Below, in pieces: positions 55,920-64,000 of a stretch of DNA of 64,000 bases (position 1 is its first letter; each line of letters opens with the position of its first letter). Below the pieces are notes generated by a model. It was not told where the DNA came from, did no database searches, and worked only from the letters and a program-made list of their open reading frames with translations. Made by a program: the position numbers and the translations under genes. The stretch is from Sanguibacter hominis ATCC BAA-789 (GTDB lineage Bacteria > Actinomycetota > Actinomycetes > Actinomycetales > Cellulomonadaceae), in contig NZ_JAAXOW010000004.1 in NCBI RefSeq assembly GCF_012396185.1, positions 219,557 through 283,556 on the forward strand, written 5' to 3'.

Positions 55920-56998
55920 GGCTCTGGATCGGCACCTACCCGTCGCAGGACGGCGTGGTCCCCGCAGCCGAGGGGGTGTGGCGCGTCGACCTGCTCGACG
56001 ACGGCACGCTCGTCGACCGCGGCCGCGCGGCGCCGCTCGCACAGGCGTCGTTCGTCGCCCTGCACCCCACCCTGCCCGTCCTCTACGCGACGCAAGAGCT
56101 CGAGCCCCAGGGAGCGGTCGCGGCGTTCGCGATCGGTGACCCCGACGACAGCGCGACGGCCCTGCGCCCGCTCGCGACGGCGTCGGCCGGCGGCGGCTTC
56201 CCGTGCCACCTCGAGCCTCTCGGCGCCGAGCTGCTCGTGTCCTGCTACGGCTCGGGCGCGCCCGGCTCCGCCGTCCTCGGGAGCGTCCCGCTCGCGACCG
56301 ACGGCACCCCCGCGGCGGCCGCGCGGGTCCACGCGCACGACGGCGCGACCGGCCCGCACGCGGACCGGCAGGACGCGTCGCACGTGCACTCCGCGACGCT
56401 CGCCCCGGACGGCGCGCACGCGTGGGCAGCAGACCTCGGCACGGACCAGCTCGTGCGCTACCGCATCACCGACGGTGGGATCGAGCAGGACGGCGTGACG
56501 ATGGCCATGCCTGCGGGCTCGGGCCCCCGGCACCTCGTGCTGCTGCCCGAGGGCGTCGCGATCGTCGCGTGCGAGCTCGACTCGACGGTCGCCGTCGTGC
56601 GGCTGCCCGGCGAGGGCGACGCGGGCGAGGTGCTGCAGGTGCTCCCGGCCTGCGCGACCCCTGCCGGAGACGGGCCGAGCCAGCCCGCGCACCTCACCCT
56701 CGACGGCACCGGCACGCGCCTGCACGTGGGGGTGCGGGGGCAGGACGTCCTCGCGACGTTCGCGGTCGCGCGCGGCACGGACGGCGTCACCCTCGCGCAC
56801 CTAGCGGACACGCCCTGCGGGCAGTGGCCGCGGCACCATGCCGTGCTCCCAGGCGGGACCGCGTCCGCCGACGTCGTCGTCGTCGCGGCGCAGGGCAGCC
56901 ACGAGCTGGTCGCGATCGAGATCGGCGCAGACGGTTCAGGGCGCGAGCTCTCCCGGCTGACGCTGCCCGTGCGTCCCTCGTGCGTCGTGCCGGTCTAG
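55916..56998 (+). CDS. Seven-bladed beta-propeller lactonase (Pgl/lactonase family)
   Basis: 360 residues, GTG overlapping the xylR stop. Repeated strand motifs of the lactonase (6-phosphogluconolactonase YbhE-like) propeller: LWIGTYPSQDGVVPAAEGVWRVD at the start, SFVALHPTLPVLYATQEL, HVHSATLAPDGAHAWAADLGTDQLVRYR and GSGPRHLVLLPEG. There is no signal peptide. It could hydrolyse a sugar acid lactone. Coupling to xylR raises the idea that the substrate is a pentonolactone; this is inference. Confidence 0.87.
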   Translation: MRLWIGTYPSQDGVVPAAEGVWRVDLLDDGTLVDRGRAAPLAQASFVALHPTLPVLYATQELEPQGAVAAFAIGDPDDSATALRPLATASAGGGFPCHLEPLGAELLVSCYGSGAPGSAVLGSVPLATDGTPAAAARVHAHDGATGPHADRQDASHVHSATLAPDGAHAWAADLGTDQLVRYRITDGGIEQDGVTMAMPAGSGPRHLVLLPEGVAIVACELDSTVAVVRLPGEGDAGEVLQVLPACATPAGDGPSQPAHLTLDGTGTRLHVGVRGQDVLATFAVARGTDGVTLAHLADTPCGQWPRHHAVLPGGTASADVVVVAAQGSHELVAIEIGADGSGRELSRLTLPVRPSCVVPV

Positions 56999-57038
56999 CG
57001 AGACACGGGCTCACGCTTCATCTGGGCGGAAAGAACCA

Positions 57039-57079
57039 GCGCCGACGCCCTGTCTCGGGGGATGACAGGGAGCCGGCGC
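57039..57079. terminator. Terminator-like hairpin between lactonase and ferredoxin genes
   Basis: GCGCCG plus CCCTGTC (57039-57054) pairs with GACAGGG plus CGGCGC (57064-57079) with a 3x3 internal loop and 9-nt apical loop, between convergent genes. Confidence 0.65.
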
Positions 57080-57097
57080 CGGTGATCATGGGTCGCG

Positions 57098-57412
57098 TCA
57101 GGCGGAGATCCCCGCGCGGCCGAGCTCGATCGTCACGACCTCCGTCAGGAGCGGAAGGCACTTGCCACAGCTCCCGCCCGCGCGCGTGCAGCGCTGGACC
57201 TCGGTGAGGGAAGCGACGCCCGCCTCGTGGATGAGGCCGCGCAGCTCGCCAGCCGTGACGTTCGTGCAGTGACAGACGATGTGCTCGTCAGCGAGGTTCG
57301 CGGCGTCGACGACCGGGGCGTCCGGGTCGACGACGGCGGGCTCCGACTCGAGCTGTGCACGCAGCGCTGCGAGGCCGCTGAGGCCGGACGCTGGCGTGGT
57401 GGTTCCTGTCAT
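57098..57412 (-). CDS. Bfd-like [2Fe-2S]-binding protein
   Basis: 104 residues from ATG 57412 with AGGAG just upstream; ATG 57439 would add nine. Four cysteines (CHC near 47/49 and CGKC near 82/85) match the bacterioferritin-associated ferredoxin domain, which binds one [2Fe-2S] cluster and passes electrons to release ferritin iron. An extra Cys (75) is present. About 40 residues precede the domain. No bacterioferritin gene is visible nearby. Confidence 0.85.
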   Translation of the reverse strand: MTGTTTPASGLSGLAALRAQLESEPAVVDPDAPVVDAANLADEHIVCHCTNVTAGELRGLIHEAGVASLTEVQRCTRAGGSCGKCLPLLTEVVTIELGRAGISA

Positions 57413-57571
57413 GACTCCTACGTTCTCGCGGTTATTCACGGTCTCGCATGGGACTTCTGGCCTGGATCGGACGTATCCGTGCGGGAGAGGCGGAACCTCT
57501 CCTGCGGGTCCGGGGCCGCGTGTGACGCGTCCCGCACGTCAGGCTGGCGCTGACGGGCGGATACTTGTCGC

Positions 57572-57625
57572 ATGGATCTGTGCTGCCCCACCGGCGTCCT
57601 GCACGCCCCGAGGCTCCTCCGGTGA
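57572..57625 (+). CDS. Leaderless Cys-Cys short ORF overlapping mshA start (candidate cysteine-sensing uORF)
   Basis: An ATG at 57572 opens 17 codons reading [17 protein letters not shown], ending in TGA 57623-57625, which overlaps the mshA GTG (57622-57624) by 4 nt. A -10-like GATACT (57560-57565) lies 6 nt before ATG, so the mRNA may start at the ATG. Two adjacent Cys codons at positions 4-5 resemble the mycobacterial cysteine-responsive leaderless uORFs. If translation stalls there in low cysteine, mshA would be affected, and mycothiol contains cysteine. Peptide existence is inferred from this layout alone. Confidence 0.5.
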   Translation: MDLCCPTGVLHAPRLLR

Positions 57626-58896
57626 GCGGGCGGGGCGACGGGCTGCGCGTCGCGATGGTGAGCGTGCACACGTCGCCGCTCGCACAGCCCGGCACGGGCG
57701 ACGCGGGCGGCATGAACGTCTACATCACCGGGCTCGCGGACGCGCTCGCGCGCTCGGGTGCCGATGTCGAGATCTTCACGCGGGCGACGGCGTCGTCCCA
57801 GCCCGAGGTCGTCGAGATGGCCGACGGCGTGCTCGTGCGGCACGTGACGGCGGGACCGTTCGAGGGTCTCGACAAGAACGACCTGCCAGGACAGCTGTGC
57901 GCCTTCACGGCCGGCGTGCTGCGGACGGAGGCGTCGCGGCGCGTCGGCTGGTACGACGTCGTGCACTCGCACTACTGGCTGTCCGGGCAGGCCGGCTGGC
58001 TCGCCGCGGACCGGTGGGACGTACCCCTCGTGCACTCGATGCACACGATGGCGAAGGTCAAGAACGCGGCGCTCGCGCCCGGCGACACCCCTGAGCCCCG
58101 GGGCCGCGTGATCGGCGAGGAGCAGGTCGTCGTGGCCGCGGACGGCCTTGTCGCGTCGACGGCGCAAGAGGCGCACGAGCTCGTCGACCTGTACGACGCC
58201 GCACCCGAGCGGGTGCACGTCGTCCCGCCCGGGGTCGACCTCGACATCTTCGCGCCGTCGGCGACGCCGCGCGCAGCCGAGCGCCGCAAGCTCGGCCTGC
58301 CCGACGGCCCGGTCGTCCTGTTCGCAGGGCGCGTCCAGCTCCTCAAGGGCCCGGACGTGCTCGTCGAGGCCCTCGCGATCATGCGCGGCCGCGCGCTCGA
58401 GCGCGGGACGCTCGACGTGCTGCCGACCCTCGTGATCCTCGGCGGCCCCTCGGGCCGGCCCACCGCGGTGCGCGAGCTCGAGGCGCTCGCGCACCGGCTT
58501 GGCGTGAGCGAGCACGTCCTGTTCCGGCCGCCTGCCCCCCGCGAGGAGCTCGCGCGATGGTTCCGCGCGGTCGACGTCGTCGCCGTGCCGAGCCACACCG
58601 AGTCGTTCGGCCTCGTCGCGGTCGAGGCGCAGGCGTGCGGCACCCCGGTCGTCGCGGCCGCCGTCGGCGGCCTGCGGACGGTCGTGCACGACGACGTGTC
58701 GGGCGTCCTCGTCGACGGTCACGACCCGCGCCGCTGGGCGGGAGAGCTCGAGCGGCTGCTCGCGGACCCCGCACGCCGGGCGCGCCTCGGTGAGGGGGCG
58801 CTCGCCGTCGGCCGGTCGTACGGGTGGGACGCCGCGGCTGCGGCGATGCTCGACGTCTACGACCTCGCCGCGAAGGTGCGGCGCGAGCGCGGCTGA
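57622..58896 (+). CDS. mshA: D-inositol-3-phosphate glycosyltransferase (mycothiol biosynthesis)
   Basis: 424 residues from GTG 57622, which overlaps the upstream short ORF; a TTG at 57565 in the same frame is possible but would start before the supposed promoter. MshA adds GlcNAc to inositol 1-phosphate, the first step of mycothiol synthesis. GT-B family GT4 motifs: [74 protein letters not shown]. Cytoplasmic, with UDP-GlcNAc as donor. Confidence 0.95.
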   Translation: MSGRGDGLRVAMVSVHTSPLAQPGTGDAGGMNVYITGLADALARSGADVEIFTRATASSQPEVVEMADGVLVRHVTAGPFEGLDKNDLPGQLCAFTAGVLRTEASRRVGWYDVVHSHYWLSGQAGWLAADRWDVPLVHSMHTMAKVKNAALAPGDTPEPRGRVIGEEQVVVAADGLVASTAQEAHELVDLYDAAPERVHVVPPGVDLDIFAPSATPRAAERRKLGLPDGPVVLFAGRVQLLKGPDVLVEALAIMRGRALERGTLDVLPTLVILGGPSGRPTAVRELEALAHRLGVSEHVLFRPPAPREELARWFRAVDVVAVPSHTESFGLVAVEAQACGTPVVAAAVGGLRTVVHDDVSGVLVDGHDPRRWAGELERLLADPARRARLGEGALAVGRSYGWDAAAAAMLDVYDLAAKVRRERG

Positions 58897-59014
58897 GCGC
58901 ACGTCGTCGGCGATCGCCGGCGGCGCCGACCGCACGAGCCGGGAGGCACCGCGCCCGTCCCACGGCCGAAAGGTCCCTGCGTGCGCGGGCGCTCCGTGCG
59001 CAACAATGGGGACC

Positions 59015-59755
59015 ATGACCTACACCCTCGTGCTGCTCCGCCACGGCGAGAGCGAATGGAACGCCAAGAACCTGTTCACCGGCTGGGTCGACGTGGCCCT
59101 CTCTGAGAAGGGCGTCGAGGAGGCGAAGCGCGGAGGCAAGCTCCTCCGCGACGCTGGCGTCCTCCCGGACGTCGTGCACACGTCCCTCCTGCGCCGCGCG
59201 ATGAACACCGCGCACCTCGCGCTCGACGCCGCGGACCGCCTCTGGATCCCGGTCAAGCGCAGCTGGCGCCTCAACGAGCGTCACTACGGTGCGCTCCAGG
59301 GCAAGGACAAGGCCCAGACCCTCGCCGAGTTCGGCGAGGAGCAGTTCATGCTGTGGCGCCGCTCCTACGACGTGCCGCCGCCCGCGATCGAGGTCGGCTC
59401 GGAGTTCTCGCAGGACGCCGACCCGCGCTACGCCGACGCTCCCCAGGTCCTCACGGAGTGCCTCAAGGACGTCCTCGAGCGTGCGCTCCCGTACTGGGAC
59501 GCGGAGATCGTCCCTGATCTCAAGGCCGGCAAGACCGTCCTCGTCGCCGCGCACGGCAACTCGCTGCGCGCGATCGTGAAGTACCTCGACGGCATCTCCG
59601 ACGAGGACATCGCAGGCCTCAACATCCCGACCGGCATCCCGCTCGTCTACGAGCTGGACGAGGAGACCCTCAAGCCCGTCAAGCCCGGCCAGTACCTCGA
59701 CCCCGACGCCGCGGCGGAGGCCATCAAGGCCGTCGCGAACCAGGGCAAGAAGTAA
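59015..59755 (+). CDS. gpmA: 2,3-bisphosphoglycerate-dependent phosphoglycerate mutase
   Basis: 246 residues, ATG 59015, 7 nt after AACAAT (59002-59007). Interconverts 3- and 2-phosphoglycerate. The catalytic His lies in [20 protein letters not shown] and the second His in [27 protein letters not shown] and [15 protein letters not shown] are conserved. The length and full insert match dPGM enzymes. Confidence 0.97.
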   Translation: MTYTLVLLRHGESEWNAKNLFTGWVDVALSEKGVEEAKRGGKLLRDAGVLPDVVHTSLLRRAMNTAHLALDAADRLWIPVKRSWRLNERHYGALQGKDKAQTLAEFGEEQFMLWRRSYDVPPPAIEVGSEFSQDADPRYADAPQVLTECLKDVLERALPYWDAEIVPDLKAGKTVLVAAHGNSLRAIVKYLDGISDEDIAGLNIPTGIPLVYELDEETLKPVKPGQYLDPDAAAEAIKAVANQGKK

Positions 59756-59764
59756 CAGCAGGCC

Positions 59765-59818
59765 CCACGCACGACAGCAGGCCCGGACCGTGAGGTCCGG
59801 GCCTGCTGTCGTGCGTGG
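59765..59818. terminator. Strong bidirectional terminator between gpmA and phoU
   Basis: A perfect 25-bp stem (59765-59789 with 59794-59818) around the GTGA loop, between convergent genes. Confidence 0.92.
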
Positions 59819-59853
59819 TGTACCGGCGCGCACGCCGGGTCACGAGGACCGGC

Positions 59854-60507
59854 TCAGGGCCGCGCCTCCTCGAACGCACCCGTCACGAGGTAGAGCATGC
59901 GCCGCGCGACGGACTCGCCATGGTCGCCGAACCGCTCGTAGTACCGGCCCAGCAGCGTCACGTCGACCGTCTCCTGCGGGGTACCCGACCACGTCGTGCC
60001 GAGCAGCGCCGCGAACGTGTCCTGGTGCAGCGTGTCGAGCAGGTCGTCGTCGCGCTCGATGTTGTGCGCGACCGTGAGGTCCCGCGTCGTGAGCAGCGTC
60101 GTCACGCGCCGCGCGACCCGCACCGCTGCGTCGTTCATCTGGGCGAACGTCGCCTCCAGGTCACCCGACACGGCGTGCCGCGGGTACCGGCCGCGCGCCA
60201 CCTGGGCGATGTGCCGGGCGAGGTCGCCCATCCGCTCGAGCGACGAGCTGATCCGCAGCGCGGAGACGACGACGCGAAGGTCCGTCGCCACCGGCTGCTG
60301 CTGCGCGAGCAGCAGCACGCAGCGCTCGTCCAGGTCTCGCTCGAGCTCGTCGATCGCCTGGTCCTGCGCGACGACCTGCTGCGCGAGCTCGATGTCTGCC
60401 GTCAAGAGCGCCGTGCCTGCCTTGACGATCGCCTGCTCGACCAGCCGGCTCATCTCCGCGAGGTCGTCACCGACCTGCTTGAGCTCAGCCTCGAAGATCT
60501 GCCGCAT
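59854..60507 (-). CDS. phoU: Phosphate transport/signalling regulator PhoU
   Basis: 217 residues from ATG 60507, with GAGG 8 nt upstream; GTG 60513 would add two. Two PhoU three-helix repeats contain the metal-binding ExxxD and DxxxD patterns (e.g. LERMGDLARHIAQ and YERFGDHGESVARR). PhoU restrains the sensor kinase when the Pst transporter is saturated with phosphate. It is divergent to senX3, with a shared region holding a Pho-box-like repeat. Confidence 0.95.
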   Translation of the reverse strand: MRQIFEAELKQVGDDLAEMSRLVEQAIVKAGTALLTADIELAQQVVAQDQAIDELERDLDERCVLLLAQQQPVATDLRVVVSALRISSSLERMGDLARHIAQVARGRYPRHAVSGDLEATFAQMNDAAVRVARRVTTLLTTRDLTVAHNIERDDDLLDTLHQDTFAALLGTTWSGTPQETVDVTLLGRYYERFGDHGESVARRMLYLVTGAFEEARP

Positions 60508-60682
60508 GTCCACCTCGTCATCGTCCGAACGCCCGCACGGGCGCCTGTCTCAGCGAGCCTGCCAGGGCTGCGCGGCCCCTCGGTGAACACGAGGTCGTCC
60601 CTAGGTGAACACTTGTCGAGCGCTGCGCGACAAAGGGCTGCCACGCGGCCTGCGCCTGCGACGACGGCCTTACGCTGGGCCC
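60508..60682. promoter_or_regulatory. Divergent phoU/senX3 promoter region with Pho-box-like repeat
   Basis: Three tandem 11-mers beginning GGT (60582 GGTGAACACGA, 60593 GGTCGTCCCTA, 60604 GGTGAACACTT) read as GTTCACC repeats on the minus strand. They match the direct-repeat format of actinobacterial Pho boxes. The -10 TACGCT (60671-60676) for senX3 is 6 nt before GTG 60683. Confidence 0.6.
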
Positions 60683-61870
60683 GTGGACGGAATCGGGATG
60701 CTCATCGCCGGGGTGGTCGGGCTCGGCACCGGCGTTGTCGCGATGCTCGCGTTCCGGTACAGCGAGAGCAAGCAGCGGGAGTATCCCGTCGGCCCGCCAG
60801 CCGACCTCGACCAGGGTCTCGTCCGGGTGCTCGCTGTCCTGCGCTCTGCCGCGATCGTCCTCAACGAGGCCGACGAGGTGGTCCGCGCGTCGGCGCCCGC
60901 GTACGCGCTCGGGATCGTCAGGCACGACGCGATCGTGCACCGGGCGATCGACGACATGGTCGCCAAGGTGCGCGCGAGCGGCGAGATCCTCGACGAGGAG
61001 CTCGAGCTGCCGCGCGGCCCGTCGGGACGCGGCGACGTGCTCCTCCAGGTCCGGGTCGCGCAGGTCGACAGCCGGCACGTGCTCGTGCTCGCTGAGGACC
61101 GGACCGAGGCGCGCCGCCTCGAGGCGGTGCGCCGCGACTTCGTCGTCAACATCTCCCACGAGCTCAAGACACCCGTCGGGGCGCTCTCGCTCCTCGCGGA
61201 GACGGTGCAGGACGCCGCGGACGACCCGGAGGCCGTGCGCCGTTTCGCGGGGAGCATGCAGTCCGAGGCCATGCGTCTCGGCGCGCTCGTCCACGAGATC
61301 ATCGAGCTCTCGCGGCTCCAGGTCGCGGGGGCGCTCGACGGGCTGCGCGCCGTGCCCGTCGAGACGATCGTCACCGAGTCGCTCGACCGTGCCCGCACGC
61401 CCGCCGAGAGCCGCAAGATCAGGCTCTCGGTCGCCGGCGACCTGACGGGCTACGTCTACGGCGACCACAACCTGCTCGTCACCGCGCTGCGCAACCTCCT
61501 CGACAATGCCGTGAGCTACTCCGCCGACGGCTCGTCCGTCTCGGTCGCGGTCAAGCGGGTCGACGACTTCGTCGAGCTGTCTGTCGTCGACCAGGGCATC
61601 GGGATATCGTCCGACCAGCAAGATCGCATCTTCGAGCGGTTCTACCGCGTCGACCCTGCGCGCTCGCGCGAGACCGGCGGGACCGGCCTCGGGCTCAGCA
61701 TCGTCAAGCACGTCGTCGCCGACCACGGCGGTGAGATCTCCATCTGGTCCGAGCCGGGCCAGGGTTCCACGTTCACGATCAAGATCCCGGCCGCCCGCGC
61801 GCCCGAGGAGCTCGCTGCAGCTCCCGTCGTGCCATCGACGGGCGACCACGAGGAGGAACGCTCCGCATGA
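60683..61870 (+). CDS. senX3: Sensor histidine kinase SenX3
   Basis: 395 residues, GTG 60683; the longer frame to 60605 lies upstream of the promoter. One clear N-terminal transmembrane helix (MLIAGVVGLGTGVVAMLAF), a PAS-like sensor region (residues about 45-150), the HisKA H-box NISHELKTPVGALSLLAE and the ATPase motifs NLLDNAVSYS (N-box), DQGIGISSDQQDRIFERFYR (G1) and GGTGLGLSIVKHVV (G2). It responds to phosphate limitation with PhoU and phosphorylates RegX3, coupled by ATGA. Confidence 0.95.
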   Translation: MDGIGMLIAGVVGLGTGVVAMLAFRYSESKQREYPVGPPADLDQGLVRVLAVLRSAAIVLNEADEVVRASAPAYALGIVRHDAIVHRAIDDMVAKVRASGEILDEELELPRGPSGRGDVLLQVRVAQVDSRHVLVLAEDRTEARRLEAVRRDFVVNISHELKTPVGALSLLAETVQDAADDPEAVRRFAGSMQSEAMRLGALVHEIIELSRLQVAGALDGLRAVPVETIVTESLDRARTPAESRKIRLSVAGDLTGYVYGDHNLLVTALRNLLDNAVSYSADGSSVSVAVKRVDDFVELSVVDQGIGISSDQQDRIFERFYRVDPARSRETGGTGLGLSIVKHVVADHGGEISIWSEPGQGSTFTIKIPAARAPEELAAAPVVPSTGDHEEERSA

Positions 61871-62586
61871 CCCGCATCCTGGTCGTCGAGGACGAGAAGT
61901 CCTACGCCGAGCCGCTGACCTACCAGCTCGAGCGCGAGGGCTTCGAGGTGGTCGCCGTCGCGACCGGTCCCGACGCGCTCACCGCCTTCGACGACGGCGG
62001 CGCCGACCTCGTCCTGCTCGACCTCATGCTCCCTGGCCTCTCCGGGACCGAGGTGTGCCGAGAGCTGCGCACCCGCTCCAACGTCCCGGTCATCATGCTG
62101 ACGGCCAAGGACACGGAGATCGACAAGGTCGTCGGGCTCGAGATCGGAGCCGACGACTACGTCACCAAGCCGTACTCGTTCCGCGAGCTGCTGGCGCGGA
62201 TGCGGGCCGTCCTGCGACGTCACGCTGAGGTCGTCGCGGCGTCCGCAGCGGCGCCTGCGGCCCCTGTCGAGACGCACGACGACGGCGTCCTCACCGTCGG
62301 CGCCGTCCGCATGGACGTCGACCGGCACACGGTGAGCGTCCACGGCGAGGCGGTCGCGTTCCCGCTCAAGGAGTTCGAGCTGCTCGAGCTGCTGATGCGC
62401 AACGCCGGGCGCGTCCTGACGCGCGGGCAGCTCATCGACCGGGTGTGGGGCTCCGACTACGTCGGGGACACCAAGACGCTCGACGTCCACGTCAAGCGCA
62501 TCCGCGCGAAGATCGAGAAGGACCCGGGCAGCCCCGTGCTGCTGCTGACCGTGCGAGGCCTGGGCTACAAGCTCGCGGACGACTGA
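61867..62586 (+). CDS. regX3: Response regulator RegX3 (OmpR/PhoB family)
   Basis: 239 residues, ATG overlapping senX3. Receiver domain with phosphoacceptor Asp in DLVLLDLMLPG, the acidic VEDEKSY, and Lys in VTKPYSF; the winged helix DNA-binding domain follows after a 20-residue Ala linker, with ELLELLMRNAGRVLTRGQLIDRVWG and DVHVKRIRAKIE. Activates the phosphate-starvation regulon, of which pstS (downstream) is the usual member. Confidence 0.97.
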   Translation: MTRILVVEDEKSYAEPLTYQLEREGFEVVAVATGPDALTAFDDGGADLVLLDLMLPGLSGTEVCRELRTRSNVPVIMLTAKDTEIDKVVGLEIGADDYVTKPYSFRELLARMRAVLRRHAEVVAASAAAPAAPVETHDDGVLTVGAVRMDVDRHTVSVHGEAVAFPLKEFELLELLMRNAGRVLTRGQLIDRVWGSDYVGDTKTLDVHVKRIRAKIEKDPGSPVLLLTVRGLGYKLADD

Positions 62587-62707
62587 ACGGCAGGTGACGC
62601 GCGTTCACCTGGACGTCGCCGTCCCGACATCGACGCAGGTCAGCTGCTCGGCGACGCAGGAGAGCCCCCCGGAGGCGTCCCACGACTTCGGGGGGAGTTC
62701 ATCCGGG

Positions 62708-62740
62708 GTTCACCGAGGAACTCCGGAGGGGTCACCTTGC
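62708..62740 (+). promoter_or_regulatory. Candidate Pho box upstream of pstS
   Basis: Three tandem 11-bp units: GTTCACCGAGG, AACTCCGGAGG, GGTCACCTTGC. They are followed by a -10-like TAACGT (62746-62751). A further GTTCACC lies at 62603-62609. Confidence 0.65.
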
Positions 62741-62819
62741 CTTCCTAACGTCAGTCACGGATCGAGAGCGCACCGCTCTCGTCGCGCGGCCGACGAGGCC
62801 GCGACGTGATTCGCACAGG

Positions 62820-63965
62820 ATGGAACTCCCAGTGACTCTCAGCCGCATCACTCGTTCTGGAGCAGTCCTCGCGGTGGGCGCTCTCGCTCTCGGCCTCGCT
62901 GCTTGCGGCAGCGACTCCGCCGAGCCGAGCAAGACGGGCGGCTCCGCCACCACCACGGCCCCCACCTCGGAGAACCTCTCCGGCATCCTCGCCGGCGCGG
63001 GCGCCTCCTCGCAGGGCAAGGCCATGGAGGGGTGGATCGCCGGCTTCGGTGACATCGCCCCTGACGTCTCCCTCAGCTACGACCCCGCCGGGTCCGGAGC
63101 GGGCCGCGAGCAGTTCCTCGCCGGCTCCGTGCAGATCGCGGGCTCCGACGCCGCGCTCAAGCCGGAGGAGCTCACCGCCGCGACCGAGCGCTGCTACGGC
63201 GGCGAGGCTCTCGAGCTGCCGCTGTACATCAGCCCGATCGCGGTCATCTACAACCTGCCGAACCTCAGCGCCGAGCACCTCCAGCTCTCCGCCGAGACCA
63301 TCGCGAAGATCTTCAACGGCGACATCAAGAAGTGGAACGACCCGGCGATCGCCGCCGAGAACGAGGGCGTCGAGCTTCCTGACCTGGCGATCACGCCCGT
63401 CAACCGGTCCGACGAGTCGGGGACGACCGAGAACTTCGTCGAGTACCTCGCCGCCGCGGGCAACGGTGCGTGGCCGCACGAGGTCTCGGGCGACTGGCCC
63501 GTCGCCGGTGGCCAGTCCGGTCAGGGCACGTCGGGCGTCGTCGACACGGTCTCCGCGGCCGAGGGCACGATCGGCTACGCCGACGCCTCGCGCGCCGGTG
63601 ACCTCGGCACCGTCGCGATCAAGGTCGGCGAGGAGTACGTGCCGTTCTCCGCGGAGGCCGCGGCCAAGGTCGTCGACGCGTCGCCGCGCGCCGAGGACGC
63701 GACGGACAAGCGCCTCGTCGTCGAGCTCGACCGCACCACGACGGAGGCCGGCGCCTACCCGCTCGTGCTGATGTCCTACTCGGTCGCGTGCTCGGTCTAC
63801 GAGGACGCGGCGGACGTCGCCAACGTCAAGGCGTTCCTGTCCTACGTCGCCTCCGCCGAGGGCCAGGACCGCGCTGCCGACCCGAGCGTCGCGGGCTCCG
63901 CCCCCATCTCGGACGAGCTGCGCTCCGAGGTCCAGAAGGCGATCGACTCGATCGCCGTCAAGTGA
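62820..63965 (+). CDS. pstS: Phosphate ABC transporter substrate-binding lipoprotein
   Basis: 381 residues from ATG 62820; GTG 62832 is also possible. Signal peptide ends in lipobox LGLAAC. The PstS fold is clear: GAGASSQGKAMEGW, SYDPAGSGAGREQF (phosphate loop), GSDAALKPEEL, PVNRSDESGTTENF and GTIGYADASRAGDLG. It binds phosphate outside the membrane and passes it to PstCAB, which lie beyond the window. The chain ends fully, in AIDSIAVK, so the gene is complete. Confidence 0.97.
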   Translation: MELPVTLSRITRSGAVLAVGALALGLAACGSDSAEPSKTGGSATTTAPTSENLSGILAGAGASSQGKAMEGWIAGFGDIAPDVSLSYDPAGSGAGREQFLAGSVQIAGSDAALKPEELTAATERCYGGEALELPLYISPIAVIYNLPNLSAEHLQLSAETIAKIFNGDIKKWNDPAIAAENEGVELPDLAITPVNRSDESGTTENFVEYLAAAGNGAWPHEVSGDWPVAGGQSGQGTSGVVDTVSAAEGTIGYADASRAGDLGTVAIKVGEEYVPFSAEAAAKVVDASPRAEDATDKRLVVELDRTTTEAGAYPLVLMSYSVACSVYEDAADVANVKAFLSYVASAEGQDRAADPSVAGSAPISDELRSEVQKAIDSIAVK

Positions 63966-63969
63966 CGCC

Positions 63970-64000
<31 letters not shown>

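Overview
This is a 64-kb stretch of a very GC-rich actinobacterial chromosome. The genes that support this are a mycothiol glycosyltransferase (mshA), an Lsr2 nucleoid protein, the SenX3-RegX3 phosphate two-component system, the tilS-hpt-ftsH-folE-folP-folB/K block, and many apparently leaderless genes in which a TANNNT -10 box sits 6-8 nt before an ATG or GTG. The gene order and protein styles look most like Micrococcales, perhaps Cellulomonadaceae; that placement is inference. I saw no insertion sequence, prophage, CRISPR array or rRNA. The window is mostly core and metabolic chromosome. It opens inside a thymidylate kinase gene and closes with a run of 29 G that looks like an assembly artefact.

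Layout. 1-3.1 kb: end of tmk, holB, a secreted tripeptidyl-peptidase-like lipoprotein, and tRNA-Thr(CGT). 3.2-8.4 kb: CynX-type MFS transporter, tandem universal stress protein, ECF sigma factor with a putative membrane regulator, DUF3806 protein, OsmC protein. 8.5-16 kb: a 1000-residue FAD/Fe-S D-lactate or glycolate dehydrogenase, a RAMA-domain protein, and a leftward trio (maleylpyruvate-isomerase-fold protein, MDR oxidoreductase, alpha/beta hydrolase). 16-20 kb: membrane protein, then leftward metY-metX for methionine. 20.2-22.4 kb: NlpC/P60 cell-wall hydrolase and inorganic pyrophosphatase.

22.4-41.9 kb is one long rightward gene train: dacB, zinc metalloprotease, tilS, hpt, ftsH, folE, folP, a folB-folK fusion, DUF3180, three PH-domain membrane proteins, a DUF2520 dehydrogenase-like protein, panC, panD, nadB. 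Many junctions are 4-nt ATGA or GTGA overlaps. It joins cell-wall turnover, purine salvage, folate, pantothenate and NAD synthesis. A VanY-type peptidase, nadC and lysS follow.

45.7-57.4 kb holds a GNAT acetyltransferase and a pentose locus: a chvE-mmsA-mmsB-type sugar ABC transporter, xylB, xylA, and a divergent ROK repressor with a coupled lactonase. A small membrane protein gene and lsr2 lie between the transporter and xylB. A conserved 25-bp element occurs both in the xylA/xylR divergent promoter and upstream of the ABC transporter, tying them into one regulon. 57.4-64 kb: a Bfd-like ferredoxin, mshA preceded by a Cys-Cys short ORF, gpmA, divergent phoU and senX3-regX3, and pstS. Two Pho-box-like 11-bp repeat arrays lie in the last section.

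The most interesting items are the leaderless Cys-Cys uORF overlapping mshA by 4 nt, the folB-folK fusion with a roughly 590-residue disordered linker carrying four 26-residue repeats, an array of six 9-bp units before the NlpC/P60 gene, the shared xylose operator and the paired Pho boxes.
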